This document shows positions 21,001-31,627 of a stretch of 64,000 nucleotides of DNA, piece by piece. The stretch comes from Paramicrosporidium saccamoebae (Eukaryota; Rozellomycota). The position numbers were made by a program, and so were the translations under genes. Under the pieces are notes generated by a model that ran no database searches, had not been told where the DNA came from, and worked only from the letters and a program-made list of their open reading frames with translations. Positions within the stretch are counted from its first letter, which is position 1. Each line of letters starts with the position of its first letter. The stretch spans positions 1 to 64,000 of the forward strand of contig MTSL01000149.1 in assembly GCA_002794465.1 (NCBI GenBank), in the 5' to 3' direction.

Positions 21001-21608
21001 AGCCCATTGATAATCGTTTCCAACTCGTTGCTGACGACACCCAACAACGTCCCGTTTCAGCCTTGTTGGTGCTGGATTACGACACTGTTGCCATGGCTGA
21101 TCGATTTGGTACCTTTTGTGTACTACGGCTACCGGCGTCAGTAGCGGAGGATTTGGAGAACGAGGCAACGGCAGGCGCAGTGGCGGCCAAACGGGAACAT
21201 TTGTTTGGTGCCCCCTTCAAGTTGGAACGACTTGTCGAATTCCATTTAGGCGATACCATCACATCGCTCTCCAAGACGTCATTGGTTGCTGGATCCCGAG
21301 AATTGCTGGGCTACACGACCATCAGCGGCGCCGTAGGTGTCTTTTTGCCGTTTACATCTCATGACGAGGCGCTACTCTTCCAGACGCTCGAGATGGCCCT
21401 CCGTCAGGAAACGAATATTGTCGGACGAGACCATCTCCTATATCGTTCCTATTATGCGCCTGTCAAGGCCGTCATGGATGGTGACTTGTGCGAGACGCTT
21501 GTCGTATTGCCGGGAGATCGACTGCATTTTGTGGCCGCTGCGGTAGACCGGACACCTGCTGAGCTCGTCAAAAAGGTGCAGGATTTGCGCACCACTGCCG
21601 GCATTTGA
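18081..21608 (+). CDS. sf3b3: splicing factor 3B subunit 3 (SF3B3/Rse1), 1175 aa
   Basis: Large beta-propeller scaffold of the U2 snRNP SF3b complex. An intronless frame begins MYLYHLTVQTPTHIPQSIVG, nearly the canonical SF3B3 start. It continues with TQELVAIRGTTWIELLRLD, RDYLVLGTDSGRLVVLEW, TALMISESGPMLLGG, LRLYDIGKKRLLRKCET and AAKREHLFGAPFKLERLVEFHLGD, and ends with the CPSF-A-type C-terminal domain. The length is close to human SF3B3 (1217). DDB1 and CPSF160 share the fold, but the N-terminal block and the HFHLGD-like motif favour SF3B3. The start codon is 13 bp after the UBC12 stop, so the promoter must overlap the upstream gene. Confidence 0.96.
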   Translation: MYLYHLTVQTPTHIPQSIVGSFTDDSTQELVAIRGTTWIELLRLDATTGRLTTVHRQNCFCTLRSLATLRMTGDKRDYLVLGTDSGRLVVLEWSDGWRTVHQETYGRSGVRRTTAGELVASDVRGRAVMTAAVERQKLVYLMNRDPNTNRLTISSPLESSKSNLVVFSLTAVDVGYENPLFAALEVDTTLAVNGEVTEAEQLDRIVTFYEVDLGLNHVTRKWSESVDKSSNLVFAVPGGEDGPSGVLVCHAGGLTWHRMGYKSVTAKIPLRRDPLVTTAKRGVIVINGVVVRIKDGFFFLLQTEEGDLFRVDTVYEKDSVTLLNVSYFDTVPVAATMQIFRSGFLFLGSEFTSHCLYQIQSLGEPEVREADNFVPHNLQHLSLVDRLENYSELTDGRMMNLGGEETAQVYSLQGRAQHSTFNIMRQGLQVTEVAASDLPMKPTGIWTLKQTLSDVHDAFIVVSFENSTVALQIGETVEEATDTGLIPSASSVAVGQLYDGSIVQIHPTGVRQIRSDQRINEWNTPTGVNIQHAAINQRQVVVAMDNNSLIYFETDLSGILLEKKSTLDLPEAAISLAIGPVPEGRQRSRFLAMGSADLTVRILCCDPDDCLEPLSLQALAAPPTALMISESGPMLLGGSLVLDVGLENGVYARLSLDATNGALTDARTRFLGPAPVRLATAATELTGRNAMVAFSTRPWLGFNAHGQSNLIPLSLPPINAAAPFSSEQCPAGIVVLTENVLRIVMVESLEDRYTKHSIPLEHTPRKLAFHPGANLFAVIESDHRGHSTDQRQQIEQSWGLESDGSNEQLDQRWTHYSFKGKWNSCVRLISPVSGTLAAVHHFVNNEAATGVAWVTFHDRLNELYLAVGVAKDMSISPRSAVSSSILLFLVDPTNGTLTLTHSTPVDEIPSCLSAFGGRLLAGVGSALRLYDIGKKRLLRKCETRLPGFATCLQSQGWRVFVGDSEASVLLYQYQPIDNRFQLVADDTQQRPVSALLVLDYDTVAMADRFGTFCVLRLPASVAEDLENEATAGAVAAKREHLFGAPFKLERLVEFHLGDTITSLSKTSLVAGSRELLGYTTISGAVGVFLPFTSHDEALLFQTLEMALRQETNIVGRDHLLYRSYYAPVKAVMDGDLCETLVVLPGDRLHFVAAAVDRTPAELVKKVQDLRTTAGI

Positions 21609-21791
21609 GCATCTAGACTGCGATTCAGACCATGTAGTTAGCCATTGTGGTGTAACTGGACTTGATTAGTAGAAATGATCAGTCTCCATGCAGTGGAACA
21701 CTACGAGCGCAAGCAGTCTTTTTATACTATAGTTATACTAGAATTATCCATCAATGTTCCCCAGTAAACATCTTTTCTCATATATAACCGT

Positions 21792-23255
21792 TTATTCTAT
21801 GACAAGCTCTTCAAGGAGCTCCTCTAGAGAGACACGTGGTACTTCAACATCTTCCACATCGCTGATAATGTCCATGGCCGCAGTCTGGGGCTGACGATAC
21901 AGATTGATTGCGGAACGCATTTCCTGATCCTCCTCCAACTCTTGCATGAAGCGTTCATAGTCCCGGTCGGTAGGAGTGCCGCGGGCTGGCTCCATCTCAT
22001 CAACATCCATGGCCAGCTGCTTCAGCTTCCATTTGCGCTTTCCACTGCGTCGCAGATGATCGTAACTCTTGCGTACCAATATGACATCGGGGATCTCGTG
22101 ACGGATGGTATATTCAGTAAACTCGACATTGTTAAAGTTAGAGGTGGACAGATCATATCCCAACACCACATCGCCAGGCTTGAGAATGAAACCAAGATGA
22201 GTGCGACAATGGAAACTCTGTGTATTGCGTCCAAAATCGCTGGCTCGAGCCACCTGCACATCTGCAAAACAATTCTTTCCCGACGAACGACCCGTCTCCA
22301 CATCCAATACATAAAACTCTACTAAATCATTCGTTGCTGCCAGACTGAGGAAGGGATCGCGCCAGTAGAGATGAGTGGGAATGTCCGCTTTGGCAAGAGC
22401 CGTCGGCTCAACAAAGTGGAGCGTTGTTCCGACTCGTGTGCAGAGCACTATCGGATTAACTCCTCCCAGATGACGCGCCGTCTTTCCCGGAAGGAACACC
22501 AAGTCGTCCTTGCAAATCGGCACAATCTCCACCGAAAAGGTAAACTTGTAGGTCGATTCTCCACTGTGCACGTCCTGAGTGATCAACTGTTCACTGCTCT
22601 TGCTCCTTGCCGGCACCACCGCCTGCAGGAAATCCACAAATTTGATGGCGTGGCTACGACTGTCAAAGAAAAAGTCGATTCCCTCACGCACCGTCTTAAT
22701 ATTGACCGTATCACGGTGTGCCTGGTGCTTCAGAATCAGCTGCTCCAAGTACAAGAACGTTCGCTTGTGTTCCACCTTTTGACGCACTTGCACCACCGTG
22801 TTCCACGTATTCTTTGCCTCTCGACGTGCACAGTCACTGCACTGCTGATTTGCCACCACTGCCTCCACCACAAAGGTTTGTTGCAGGATGGTTGCTGCAA
22901 AGGCCTCCTTTTGGATAGTCAGCTTCACCTTGATTCGCTTTGAATGCGGCTCCGTCCACACAAAGCCCGCATCAATCAGGCGAACCTTACTCAGTCCCTT
23001 CATCCGTTTCAACAGCAGTGACAACAGCTCCTTTGACTCCAACGCACAAGGCAACCACTGTGCCGGCGGTGCCAGGTAGCGTTCGCATCCACGACAAAAG
23101 TTGACCACTATTTGCTTTGGAATGCCCTCTGTAATGTCCACCCGCGAGCGAATGCAGTTTAGACACATATTCGCTGCATTCGGCTCAATAGCCACCCCAC
23201 ATTCACAACATAGAATGCGTTGGGTTGTCGTCGTAGGAATATACTCATGCGACAT
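21792..23255 (-). CDS. nmd3: NMD3, 60S ribosomal subunit export adaptor (487 aa)
   Basis: Adaptor that links nuclear pre-60S subunits to the CRM1 exportin. The N-terminal zinc-binding region has paired cysteines (ILCCECGVAIEPNAANMCLNCIRS, then FCRGCERYLAPPAQWLPCALES). The central domain shows DAGFVWTEPHSKRIKVKLTIQKE, then CSDCARREAKNTWNTVVQVRQKVEHKRTFLYLEQLILKH written here in parts, and the C-terminal half has LVLCTRVG-like and LYWRDPFLSL segments. The C-terminal tail is acidic and may hold the nuclear export signal. No intron is needed. It is convergent with SF3B3, with 183 bp between the stops. Confidence 0.95.
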   Translation of the reverse strand: MSHEYIPTTTTQRILCCECGVAIEPNAANMCLNCIRSRVDITEGIPKQIVVNFCRGCERYLAPPAQWLPCALESKELLSLLLKRMKGLSKVRLIDAGFVWTEPHSKRIKVKLTIQKEAFAATILQQTFVVEAVVANQQCSDCARREAKNTWNTVVQVRQKVEHKRTFLYLEQLILKHQAHRDTVNIKTVREGIDFFFDSRSHAIKFVDFLQAVVPARSKSSEQLITQDVHSGESTYKFTFSVEIVPICKDDLVFLPGKTARHLGGVNPIVLCTRVGTTLHFVEPTALAKADIPTHLYWRDPFLSLAATNDLVEFYVLDVETGRSSGKNCFADVQVARASDFGRNTQSFHCRTHLGFILKPGDVVLGYDLSTSNFNNVEFTEYTIRHEIPDVILVRKSYDHLRRSGKRKWKLKQLAMDVDEMEPARGTPTDRDYERFMQELEEDQEMRSAINLYRQPQTAAMDIISDVEDVEVPRVSLEELLEELVIE

Positions 23256-23484
23256 TTTCCTACCCCGGCCAACATTAGCGATCCACCAACATATATGGTA
23301 TATGCAAAGCCCGTAAATACAGGTGTAGGCATAGGTTTAGATGCGCCACAATAAGATGTGGTGTGGTTGAATATTGCAATGTGATACTATGGTTACATAT
23401 TGTGACACGATTACGTGATTGTAAGCCGTGATCAGGTGCTCTCCAATAAGCTCTTTACCCTTCGCATTGGACTATTAGTATTAT

Positions 23485-23610
23485 CCGACTTTTGCTTGGA
23501 TAAGAGTAGATTATAGTTGTGCACCACACTCCAAGCCGATGTTTGCTTGAGTAACAGTGTAATCTACTTGGGCATTATACTCAAAGTCGACTTTTCTTAG
23601 ATAATGCGTC
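23485..23610. repeat. 51-bp imperfect tandem repeat, about 2.4 copies
   Basis: Units begin at 23485 (CCGACTTTTGCTTGGATAAG), 23536 (CCGATGTTTGCTTGAGTAAC) and 23587 (TCGACTTTTCTTAGATAATG), exactly 51 bp apart. They lie in the 354-bp spacer between the NMD3 start and the FANCJ stop. No RNA gene fold was recognised. Confidence 0.75.
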
Positions 23611-26090
23611 TATTGGCTACATGGCTTCTTCTTACTAAGCATATTCACATTTCGCTCTACAAACGACTCCAATGATTTCATGGCGTTGTCAAACTGAGAG
23701 TACGAGTTCATTCTACTCCGCACCCATTTAGACAGCTGCATTACATTTCGGGAATTTGTAAACCGCTGCTCCAGCAGCACTATGGCCCCCCAATCCGCTC
23801 GATGTCGGATGCATCGACCCAAAGCCTGATTCAGGGCCCGGAACGCCTGGCTTTCGTACCATTGCTGGCCTGACAAGAGGCGTCTTCCCTGCACTGGACG
23901 ATCGTTAAACTCTCTCTTGAGCACCACCTTGGGGTCCTTGAAGGCAGGATAGGGGATGCCAATTGGAATTACCGCTCGGCAATTATCGTCCTTCAGATCG
24001 AGCCCTTCGCTAATCTTTCCGCGATACACTGCAAACAGTAGTGCTCCATTTACCACATTATTGCGATCTTTGATGACTCGGTAGAAATTTTTCAAGAGCT
24101 TGTCGAAATCCTTGGGAGTCCCTTGTCGAGGCTCCAAGAAAATCTTTTTCGACTTGGCAATCTCGTCATACACTCCAATATTTTGCATGCGACGCACTAG
24201 CTTGTCAAGGAAACTGTATGAGGGCACAAAGACGAGAACTCCTGCTGGTACTGTTTTGGTGATTTGGCATATGGCCCGGGAAATGTCATCTTGGTAGGCA
24301 AAGGAATCCATAGTCTTAAAGTTTCCAACGAATGTAGTCCCGTCCGGCCCAATGGGTATGCAGCCTACCCAAGTCTGGCTTTCATCAATAATGTGCATGG
24401 CTTCTAATCGGTGCTCAAACTTGGTATTAAGCTCAGATGAGAACGTGTCCATCTAAAGGAATTAATGGCTGCCAAGCAGGACATACGGGCGATAGAGTTC
24501 CAGACGTCAGGACCACCGCCTTGGACACGTTTGTCAGTGACTTGAATGTAACTTCGGGATTTAAACACCAGAATCCCAACGTAAAGACAATATGCTTCCC
24601 ATTAGTATCCACGCGCGTTGATTGATACTTTACCATTCGGTATGAGGCAAGATAAAAGTTTCCGTCGCGGAGAATGTTGCCGAGACTTGAATACAAACCC
24701 TTTAGAACCTGGCAAGATCCAAAGGACAAAAAGTGCTCCTTCTCCTCCAGCTGCTCCTTCTTCTTCACCTCATTGGATGCATCGGCGATCTTGTCAAGCT
24801 CCCTCGACCATGCCACCACCTGTTCATATGAGATTCCAAACGAGGTCAGTTCTTCAATAATGAACTTGTCTTGCCAAATGGTAATGCTCGACTCAAAGTC
24901 GCGACGGACCTGTCCCAGAGTGCTCATACTGTGTTTGAGCCAATTCAACAACAGGCTGACGACATGGCCCTGACATTCATGCGCAGCCAACAGATCCAAA
25001 TGCTTTCCCTTATCCTTGAGATTCTTTGTAATATTCAAGAGTTCTCCCTGGATCGTGTTCATTGTGTCATCAGTGACCTCAAAGCTCCCAGACTCCCGAC
25101 AGACGTCCTCAATGTTGTGAGCCTCGTCCACAATGACAATGTCGTCTTTCAGCTCTATGCCCATTGCACTTCTGACCACCGGATCAACCAAATAGTTGTA
25201 CGGCGCAAAGATCACCTCGGCATGCTCAATGGCGTTACGGGCGACAAAGTAGGGACATGATTTTTCCTTCTTGCCCTGTCTTACCAAGTCTTCAATGTCG
25301 CAATCTGGGGTATAATCCTCACCTCGTTGTTTCGACAATTTCGCCAAATTGTTAAAGAAGGAACACGAGCCGCCACCCGTTGCAAACGCCGTCTCCCGGC
25401 ACGACTCGTTTATGTCTTTGGCCTTTCGGACCGTCTCATTCACGCAATAATGCGATCGACTCCCCAACACTACAAACTTTGGCGTGTAGCTGGTCCTGTC
25501 CAGCTCTTTCACTAGCTGCGCGATTTGTCGATGCGTCCTGCTTGCAATGTAAATCTTTGGCAGGCTAACCTTTACCAAGGACTCGACATCCTTATCCATC
25601 TTGGCACGTTTTGGAAGCTTTACAAAGTCCTCGTCAAGGCCGGCCATCCCCGCCTCACAATAGCCAAGTTCTCCATGCAGCTTGGCCTCATCAGCAGCTA
25701 GACGCCGTTCTTCTTCCACGAAACGCTCGGCATCAACGCGACGGAGCGCCTTTTGGTGGTCCAGCCAGCCGAGAACCCCGCAGAGAAGAGCCATGGACTT
25801 GCCTGAGCCTGTGGGGCTTTCCAACAAGGCATTTTCCTTGCGAGCATTAAGGGTCCGGATAATCTACGGTTTAATGCACAGTAATTCAATACGCGCTCAA
25901 GCATCTCGAGTTGGCATGGATATGCAGGAAATGGGAAATTCACCTTGACCCCATCAAAGCTGTATTCTACTGGCTCTCCCGAGCATGGCTCATCTGGTGT
26001 TATAGAACATTGAGTGGCTGTACCGTTGTCACTAGACTCACAGCCGTCGGCCTCAATCGCGATGAAATCTTCGAGTACAGTCTGAACCAT
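23610..26090 (-). CDS. FANCJ/BRIP1-type DNA helicase (805 aa)
   Basis: Fe-S superfamily 2 helicase of the XPD/RAD3 family. Exons in gene order are 25893-26090, 24487-25863 and 23610-24452, with 29- and 34-nt introns. The N-terminus FDGVKVNFPFPAYPCQLEML, then IIRTLNARKENALLESPTGSGKS, is specific to FANCJ rather than RTEL1, CHL1 or XPD. Other motifs are SRTHRQIAQLVKEL, four Cys of the Fe-S domain (NESC, GGSC, PDCD, KSCPYF), APYNYLVDPVVR, the DEAH box DEAHNIEDVCRESGSF, SGTLSP, then EGLDLKDDNCRAVIPIGIPY and QALGRCIRHRADWGAIVLLE. It is far shorter than human BRIP1 (1249 aa) and lacks the MLH1/BRCA1-binding tail. It should act in replication-coupled repair or G4 unwinding. Confidence 0.92.
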
Positions 26091-26754
26091 GGCGCGCAAA
26101 TATTCCGAGCAATTAACATTTTTATTAGTTATTTTCCCATTCAGGATGCATGAAACTGCTATTATCGCATAACGAGAGGGGGGTGATTGATATGTATTCT
26201 TGCATTCTTATAATTTTGGGTACCCAGATTTGTTAAAATTCGGGTCACTATCGTATATTGGAGGGTGTAATGCATTCTTGTGTTCTTGCATTGTGTGATT
26301 GTGCTTCCGAAATTACGTCGTCAAGCCCCGTGTTACTTTGCATGTCTATTGGCCCGCAAGGCCTATTTGCCAGAATCATATCCAATACGTCCCCATATAT
26401 CCCATAAAACACGCCTCGAAACTCGCCAATGGCCTATGCGACCAATCCTGAGGGTGCGTTTCGGGTTCTACAGCCCCTGATTGGTTGCCCTCGGGGAACT
26501 CCTATAACCGGTATCAACTTGACTTGTCGCGCCCACTGCAGTGTTGATTGGCAGGACCGTGCATAGCAACCTTCCCATTTTGGCTAGTGCATTACTCATT
26601 TATTGACGCGCCACACGTAACTTTCAGCTTGACCTACTACCACTCAAACTCAACCCTCTTAACCCTCAGTCTTCACAGCGGATAACATGGCACTCTGAGG
26701 TAAGGGAATGGCTGCTGGTTGTGATGTGTAGTGGCCTGTTGTCCAGTTCTTAAC
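26091..26754. promoter_or_regulatory. divergent promoter region between FANCJ and the HAL5-like kinase
   Basis: A 664-bp spacer without a credible coding exon. Two reverse CCAAT boxes (GATTGG at 26478-26483 and 26546-26551) face the kinase. A three-codon upstream ORF (ATG GCA CTC TGA, 26687-26698) is followed at once by a likely 32-nt 5'-UTR intron (GTAAGG...TGTAG, 26700-26731). Confidence 0.55.
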
Positions 26755-28116
26755 ATGTCGTTCCCTCACTCTCTCCCCGCAAGTCCCGTGGTGCTGGCTA
26801 CGCCAACGATAGGTGCAGACCTGCTGGCGCCGAGCAGTCCGGTGGGGCCTAATCCTAAAAAGGCCAGGTTCCTTAAGCGCTTATACGACTTTTTCCACCA
26901 TATTGGACACCAGCAGAGTCCGAAACGAGAGGAGCCGCTCCCCAGTGGAGACCGCCACGGGCGGCTGGAAAAGCTCCTTGGCCACTTTCGACAGGGCAGT
27001 CAAGGCTCCGTAGTGGAGCTTGGAGTTGTCCCTGCCGATGTAGCCTCCCCACTAGTCTTGGGAGATGCTATTGTACCACACCATCCCAGGCTGCATATCC
27101 GTCTGATGAGTTTATTGTCTTTTAAGCTCCACCATGAGGAAGAAGGACATGAACGACACAGCCGAAAATCGTCCCGCCACTCGGACGACGAGGTCGAACT
27201 GAGCAATGGCGAGTTTGAATACGTCAAGGAACGTCTGCCAAGCATCACCCATGTTTCAGATTTGAGCTTTAAGAAAAAGTATCGCTTCCTTGATGGGCGT
27301 GTTATTGGAAAGGGCGCGTCTGGTGTGGTGCGCCTTGGATGCTCCATCTGTGATGACTGCAAGCCAGTGCAGACGCCGTTGGCAGTGAAAGAGTTTCGCA
27401 AGAAACGCCGCGACGAGACTACAGACGACTATTTGAGAAAACTTACTAGTGAATACCGCATCGCCTCCAAGATGAGTCATCAGAATGTTGTCCATACGCT
27501 GGATATTGTTCATGATGGCAAACGATGGTATGAGGTGATGGAGTATTGCTCCAAGGGAGATTTGTTCAGTGTAATCCAGAGCGGTGGATTGGATGATCGT
27601 GCCGAGATTGATTGGTGCTTCTATCAGCTTGTTGAGGGTGTCAAGTATCTCCATTCCTTGGGAGTCGCCCATCGTGATCTAAAGCCTGAAAACTTGTTGA
27701 TTGACCAGTTTGGATGTCTAAAGATTACCGATTTTGGCGTTTCTGATGTTTTTATCAGTGCTGATCAGCCAGTGCTATCCCGCGGTGTATGCGGCTCGTC
27801 TCCATACATTGCGCCGGAAGAATACCTCGGAGTGCCTTATGATCCACGCAAAGTGGATGTCTGGGCCATTGGGATTATATACTATGCCATGGTGTTCCAT
27901 GGAGTGCCTTGGGAGGCGGCGAATAGCAAGGACCCAAACTACTGCCACTATTTAGCGTACGGAAGTGCCAAGTTTGAGCCCTTTACGCGACTTCCGAGCG
28001 GCGCACGCTCGCTGTTGAGAAAGATTCTTGAGCCAGATCCTGAGAAGCGTATCTCTATCGAGGGAATTATGGAAGATCCATGGTTCCTTCAGATAGACTG
28101 CTTGCCCGTTGCATAG
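26755..28116 (+). CDS. Ser/Thr protein kinase of the NPR/HAL5 (SAT4) family (453 aa)
   Basis: The kinase domain spans about residues 180-450 after a Pro/Ser/His-rich N-terminus. It has the P-loop VIGKGASGVVRLG, the VAIK-like LAVKEF, the catalytic HRD in AHRDLKPENLL, an intact DFG and the activation-segment signature GVCGSSPYIAPEE, typical of fungal HAL4/HAL5/HRK1 kinases that control potassium transporters and plasma-membrane permease stability. The frame extends upstream to 26731, but the first ATG is 26755. A short upstream ORF and 5'-UTR intron lie before it, suggesting translational control. Substrate is inferred from the family only. Confidence 0.88.
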   Translation: MSFPHSLPASPVVLATPTIGADLLAPSSPVGPNPKKARFLKRLYDFFHHIGHQQSPKREEPLPSGDRHGRLEKLLGHFRQGSQGSVVELGVVPADVASPLVLGDAIVPHHPRLHIRLMSLLSFKLHHEEEGHERHSRKSSRHSDDEVELSNGEFEYVKERLPSITHVSDLSFKKKYRFLDGRVIGKGASGVVRLGCSICDDCKPVQTPLAVKEFRKKRRDETTDDYLRKLTSEYRIASKMSHQNVVHTLDIVHDGKRWYEVMEYCSKGDLFSVIQSGGLDDRAEIDWCFYQLVEGVKYLHSLGVAHRDLKPENLLIDQFGCLKITDFGVSDVFISADQPVLSRGVCGSSPYIAPEEYLGVPYDPRKVDVWAIGIIYYAMVFHGVPWEAANSKDPNYCHYLAYGSAKFEPFTRLPSGARSLLRKILEPDPEKRISIEGIMEDPWFLQIDCLPVA

Positions 28117-28477
28117 TGTTTTTATAGATGTTTCATTATGATTGATATGCTAAGTGTTATTGTCGGAAGAGTGAAATTATTTCTATTATAGGTCACCATC
28201 CCTAGGATCGTGGTGTGGCGTAGAGGTAGAGGATTGGTTGGCTGGGTATTTGGGGATGGTTCTCTAGTTTGGGGAAGACCTATTTGTGTGATAAATTGGA
28301 CTGGTTAGCTGGGTAACTAAGGACAGCGAGATGTTTATCCATACTATTCTAAGATTAGCAGTAAACAACCCCCCCAATACGCGACAGTGGGATTGCCATC
28401 TGGATCTGGGTCAGACTTGCCAATAATGATAAGCGGATACTGTTTGGCGATTATCCTTTAATACTACACCATGCCTT
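28117..28477. other. convergent 3' spacer between kinase and UTP23 genes
   Basis: No coding exon was found. Two related segments around GGTTGGCTGGGTA (about 28235) and GGTTAGCTGGGTA (about 28302) form an imperfect direct repeat roughly 66 bp apart. Confidence 0.5.
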
Positions 28478-29206
28478 TTATTGATCTACAGTTGCGGCCT
28501 TTGCCCTCTTTCTTCTTCTCCTTTTGGGACCACTTTCAGCTGGGACCACAGGAGCGCACTCAGTCTTGAGTGACTTTCTAACAGAGAGCGGATTGGGCCC
28601 CTTTATCTTGCGTTTCTTGTGCTTAGATTTTACTACCGGCTCTACTGCCTCTCCAAACTTTTGTTTGATAATCTCCTTTTCTCGGGTTGAGACGTGAAGT
28701 TTGGCCTCTTCCCTCCTCCGCAACGTGTCCAATGTCTTTTTACTTGGGGCCTCCAACAATGGAAAGGTTCTCTCCAAGAACACTAGTGGCACTCCAGCGA
28801 TCCGTCTAGCCGTATTCTTCAACTCCTCAGCATCAGTGACAACACCGTAATGATGCGGGTTATCTTCACCTATCAACGCCGCGATGCATTCCTGCACCGG
28901 AAGCGGCTCGTCATGTCTACACCGTCGCAACTCGAATCTTCTCGCCACAAAGGGTGCACCACTGACGGAAGCATCTTCTGTGCATCTTGACGCCTCTCTA
29001 AGAGCGGTCATGGTGCAGGCAGTGACAAGAAGACGCGCAGGTGCTCCAAGGACCACCGGCAGCCGCTCACGTAGGTCGAATTTGCAGCGGAGAGAGGCGC
29101 GACACATTGTATCATCGACCAGGAACTGGTATGGCGCCCGCAGTCCGTATTTCTCATATACTGCGTGCATAAAGTGTTCGCTGCGTTTGTACTTGCGTGC
29201 CTTCAT
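28478..29206 (-). CDS. utp23: rRNA-processing protein UTP23 (242 aa)
   Basis: Small-subunit processome factor involved in snR30/U17 snoRNA release. A PIN-like domain (about 1-150) starts MKARKYKRSEHFMHAVYEKYGLRAPY, typical of the Utp23/Fcf1 family. It continues with FLVDDTMCRASLRCKFDL and MTALREASR, then HHYGVVTDAEELKNTARRI and GVPLVFLERTF. The Lys-rich tail contains HKKRKIKGPNPLSVRKS, the conserved Utp23 KGPNPLS block, which separates it from Fcf1/Utp24. The PIN acidic residues are incomplete, as in other Utp23 proteins that lack nuclease activity. Intronless; it faces the kinase gene tail to tail. Confidence 0.92.
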   Translation of the reverse strand: MKARKYKRSEHFMHAVYEKYGLRAPYQFLVDDTMCRASLRCKFDLRERLPVVLGAPARLLVTACTMTALREASRCTEDASVSGAPFVARRFELRRCRHDEPLPVQECIAALIGEDNPHHYGVVTDAEELKNTARRIAGVPLVFLERTFPLLEAPSKKTLDTLRRREEAKLHVSTREKEIIKQKFGEAVEPVVKSKHKKRKIKGPNPLSVRKSLKTECAPVVPAESGPKRRRRKRAKAATVDQ

Positions 29207-29583
29207 CCCACAAGACGAGTTTCCTGGAAGGGTATAAGGGACGGCCTTTGGAGCCAGGGGTTAATTTTCTTCTTCGGCCCGGAGCAAGCATGCAGAGGTA
29301 AGAAGTGCGGATGGGAGGGCGGTGATGAAACTTTAAAGATAACTTCTTTCCCAGACTGATCGACAATGACGAGTCACTCCCTTTATGGGTTACTTGCCAG
29401 TAAAACATTTTCTGAGCCTGTCCCATCCATCAATGAAATGTTCTGACTAATTCCTAGAATTCTGCAAAGTGTACACGAACTGAATAAACCATTTTGAGAC
29501 TATCATAGGTGTAAGGCTTAGATTTAGTAGAAGGGTTTGATCAAAAGGGGGGTTGTAACAGCCATGCCCGTTATCTCGAGTTT
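29207..29583. other. spacer upstream of UTP23 and downstream of RUVBL1
   Basis: No supported gene. A minus-strand frame at 29154-29426 overlaps the UTP23 start and has no family features. The UTP23 promoter should lie here. Confidence 0.45.
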
Positions 29584-29712
29584 TGATATTATGTAATATG
29601 TCCCATTGTCATATCGGCCCGTTGATATATGGAATACGACCTTTGTCATCTCGGTCAATTGATATTATTTAATATGCCCCTTTATCATCTCGGGCCCATT
29701 GATATTATATAC
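29584..29712. repeat. 37-40 bp imperfect tandem repeat, about 3.3 copies
   Basis: Units start with TGATAT at 29584, 29623, 29660 and 29700 and contain (T/A)AATATG(C/T)CCC and CATCTCGG(G/T)C blocks. The array ends about 17 bp before the RUVBL1 stop codon, so it probably overlaps that gene's 3'-UTR or terminator. Confidence 0.8.
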
Positions 29713-29728
29713 TTCTCACAACCACAAT

Positions 29729-31138
<1,410 letters not shown>

Positions 31139-31201
31139 TCAAACTATATAGCCATGGATGACATTCTAAAGTTGTTGGATGCAAAGTCTGAATAGTGGTA
31201 T

Positions 31202-31513
31202 TTGGCAATCAACAGAATCTTTCAGCATTTCCAGGAAGAAAAGTTTGTTCTACAGCTGCCTCGGAGGGAACTCGGGAAATTTGACGCAGCCAATATTATA
31301 CAGTGTCTAGAGATTTTGTTCAATGGTATTTTCACCCGAAATCTTGGTAAATGCGCCAGCCACGGCACGAAAACCTTGGGGTCCCACCGAATAATTGCCA
31401 CGTTTGTGGATCTTGAGGGGCCTGATTTCGTTCTTTGGATATTCCTGACCGAGAGATGTTGTGATTGGATGCGTCGCATTACTAAAGGAGCGCTAAAGAT
31501 CTCAGTCTCCTAA
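31202..31513 (+). CDS. uncertain small protein frame
   Basis: An open frame of about 100 codons (AINRIFQHFQEEKFVLQLP ... LEGPDFVLWIFLTERC) lies between the RUVBL1 start and the next plus-strand gene. It has mixed hydrophobic and charged composition like a real protein but no in-frame ATG of its own. A plausible first exon starts at the ATG near 31153 (MDDILKLLDAKS), with an in-frame stop or short intron between, whose joint I could not resolve. I do not recognise a family. It could be a small two-exon gene or a chance frame. Confidence 0.3.
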   Translation: MAINRIFQHFQEEKFVLQLPRRELGKFDAANIIQCLEILFNGIFTRNLGKCASHGTKTLGSHRIIATFVDLEGPDFVLWIFLTERCCDWMRRITKGALKISVS

Positions 31514-31627
31514 GACGTGATACAACTAAATAGATGGTTTGCAAGTCCGAGCGCCTTTAATTGACTATATTTAGCAATTCATGCGCGGGCTCCAAGAAGA
31601 TCCACGGCGAGTCCTCAACAACCCATC

